Assembly (NCBI GenBank): GCA_902767565.1
Contig: CACXHY010000001.1
Location: forward strand, 1 to 64,000
Direction: 5' to 3'
Length of the DNA stretch: 64,000 bases
DNA from: an uncultured Eubacteriales bacterium
GTDB lineage: Bacteria; Bacillota; Clostridia; Christensenellales; Aristaeellaceae
Below the pieces are notes generated by a model. That model had not been told where the DNA came from and searched no databases. It worked only from the letters and a program-made list of their open reading frames with translations. Position 1 is the first letter of the stretch; every line of letters starts with the position of its first letter. Shown here one piece after another: positions 63,309 to 64,000 of the stretch. Made by a program: the position numbers and the translations under genes.

Positions 63309-64000
63309 GTGAGATGACTGTAGCGCAAGTAAATGCGGACATCGTGCAGACAATCATCAATACGAAGAGCAAGTCGCTTTGCAAAAAAACGATCACCAAG
63401 ATCATTGAGCTGATGCGGCAAATCTTCGATGCGGCACTGGAGGATGAAATCATAAAAAAATCCTTTCAGGAGCCGGAAGCTGAATGTACATGGGCTTCCT
63501 AGTATGCCCGTGATAGCATACACGGAAGAAGAGTACGCCAAAATCCAGAAGCTTATTGAAGCTCTTGCTCCTATAGACAGACTTTATGTGGGTCTTTGCG
63601 CGTATACTGGCATGCGTGATGGAGAAATCGCAGCGCTTAAGACAACAGACGTAGATCTCGATGATTTAGTCATTCCTGTAACCAGCTCTGTAAGCTGGAA
63701 AAGCGAGGAAGGCGGTGAGTTTCACTATAACCAGGGCATTTTGAAAGAAACAAAAAGCGTCAACGGGGTACGCGATGTCATTATTATGCCGAGACTGGAG
63801 AAGATCCTCAAAGAAAACATGCCTGCCTGTCGCGGTCCATATCTCATTAGTGGTGTTCGTGCCGACCCGACCAAGCCCGCATCTCATGAAGTATTCACCA
63901 GAATGCAGCAGCGAATCAATCGAACGTCAGAACATCTAGGACTCGGCATTCGCTTTAGCAACCGGCGGGAGCGCCATACAATGGCGACTTTCATGAACAA
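63284..64000 (+). pseudogene. Tyrosine recombinase/integrase, 5'-truncated and frameshifted, cut by window end
   Basis: Codes for a phage/ICE-type tyrosine recombinase. The first part (about 63290-63455) matches the core-binding domain (ERWAAIGEMTVAQVNADIV, then KTITKIIELMRQIFDAALEDEIIK). At a run of seven A (63454-63460) the frame shifts by one; from 63456 the frame continues as KNPFRSRKLNVHG and on to TGMRDGEIAALKTTDVDLDD, with the first catalytic Arg, and later RERHTMATFMN, box II. The window ends before the catalytic Tyr. The N-terminal arm-binding domain is missing at the GA junction. The base composition is clearly AT-richer than the rest of the window, indicating transfer from another source. 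The A-run shift may be real or a sequencing error. Confidence 0.75.

Noticed and set aside
1-64000. CRISPR arrays, rRNA or tRNA genes
   Set aside because: No regularly spaced short repeats, no tRNA cloverleaf and no rRNA sequence was found on reading the window.

Overview
This is a GC-rich stretch of chromosome from a Gram-positive anaerobe. The likeliest source is a high-GC member of the Clostridia (Bacillota), of the kind found in gut samples; no rRNA is present, so the family cannot be fixed. The pointers are strong AGGAGG-type ribosome binding sites, frequent GTG/TTG starts, -35/-10 promoters with 16-18 base spacers, the Firmicute-style yerC-pcrA-ligA order, an ECF riboflavin transporter under an FMN riboswitch, type III glutamine synthetase and a TIGR01440 protein. 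Apart from the last ~0.7 kb, it reads as a stable housekeeping chromosome.

Layout. 0.3-5.7 kb: rplS, then a three-gene ABC importer of the Fe(III)/2-aminoethylphosphonate type. 5.8-14.6 kb: a tightly packed series uvrA, gluQ, P-loop kinase, GNAT-TrmN6 fusion, BaiN/HI0933-like flavoprotein and tex, mostly with 4-base stop/start overlaps. 14.8-16.3 kb: a family I CoA-transferase. 16.4-18.9 kb: two paralogous secreted proteins on the minus strand. 19.3-22.3 kb: rpsM-rpsK-rpsD-rpoA-rplQ. 22.4-28.8 kb: a TPM-like membrane protein with a zinc-ribbon membrane protein, an alpha/beta hydrolase, guaB and metY. 28.9-35.1 kb: a large membrane-anchored beta-propeller protein, a TIGR01440 protein and glnN. 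35.1-43.3 kb (minus strand): GNAT-ManA fusion, a nine-domain FMN-binding protein with a NusG_II lipoprotein, then rimI, tsaB, tsaE and ribU behind an FMN riboswitch. 43.4-46.2 kb: galactokinase and a sugar-type binding protein. 46.4-56.6 kb (plus strand): topB, yerC, pcrA, ligA, alr, an M20 amidohydrolase and an LD-carboxypeptidase. 56.6-60.6 kb (minus): a TlpA-type lipoprotein and an EF-G paralogue. 61.4-64.0 kb: a beta-helix surface protein that stops abruptly at a GA-repeat junction with AT-richer, broken integrase sequence.

The most interesting part is 36.6-43.3 kb. A single membrane-anchored protein carries nine FMN-binding domains, eight with an intact covalent-flavinylation motif. Its last two repeats are identical over about 110 residues. 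It is preceded by a NusG_II lipoprotein, and 2 kb further on lies a riboflavin transporter under an FMN riboswitch. Together these suggest a surface flavin electron-transfer chain. The flavin transferase (ApbE) and the electron-donating membrane complex are not in this window. Two unrelated acetyltransferase fusions and the broken adhesin/integrase junction are the other points worth attention.
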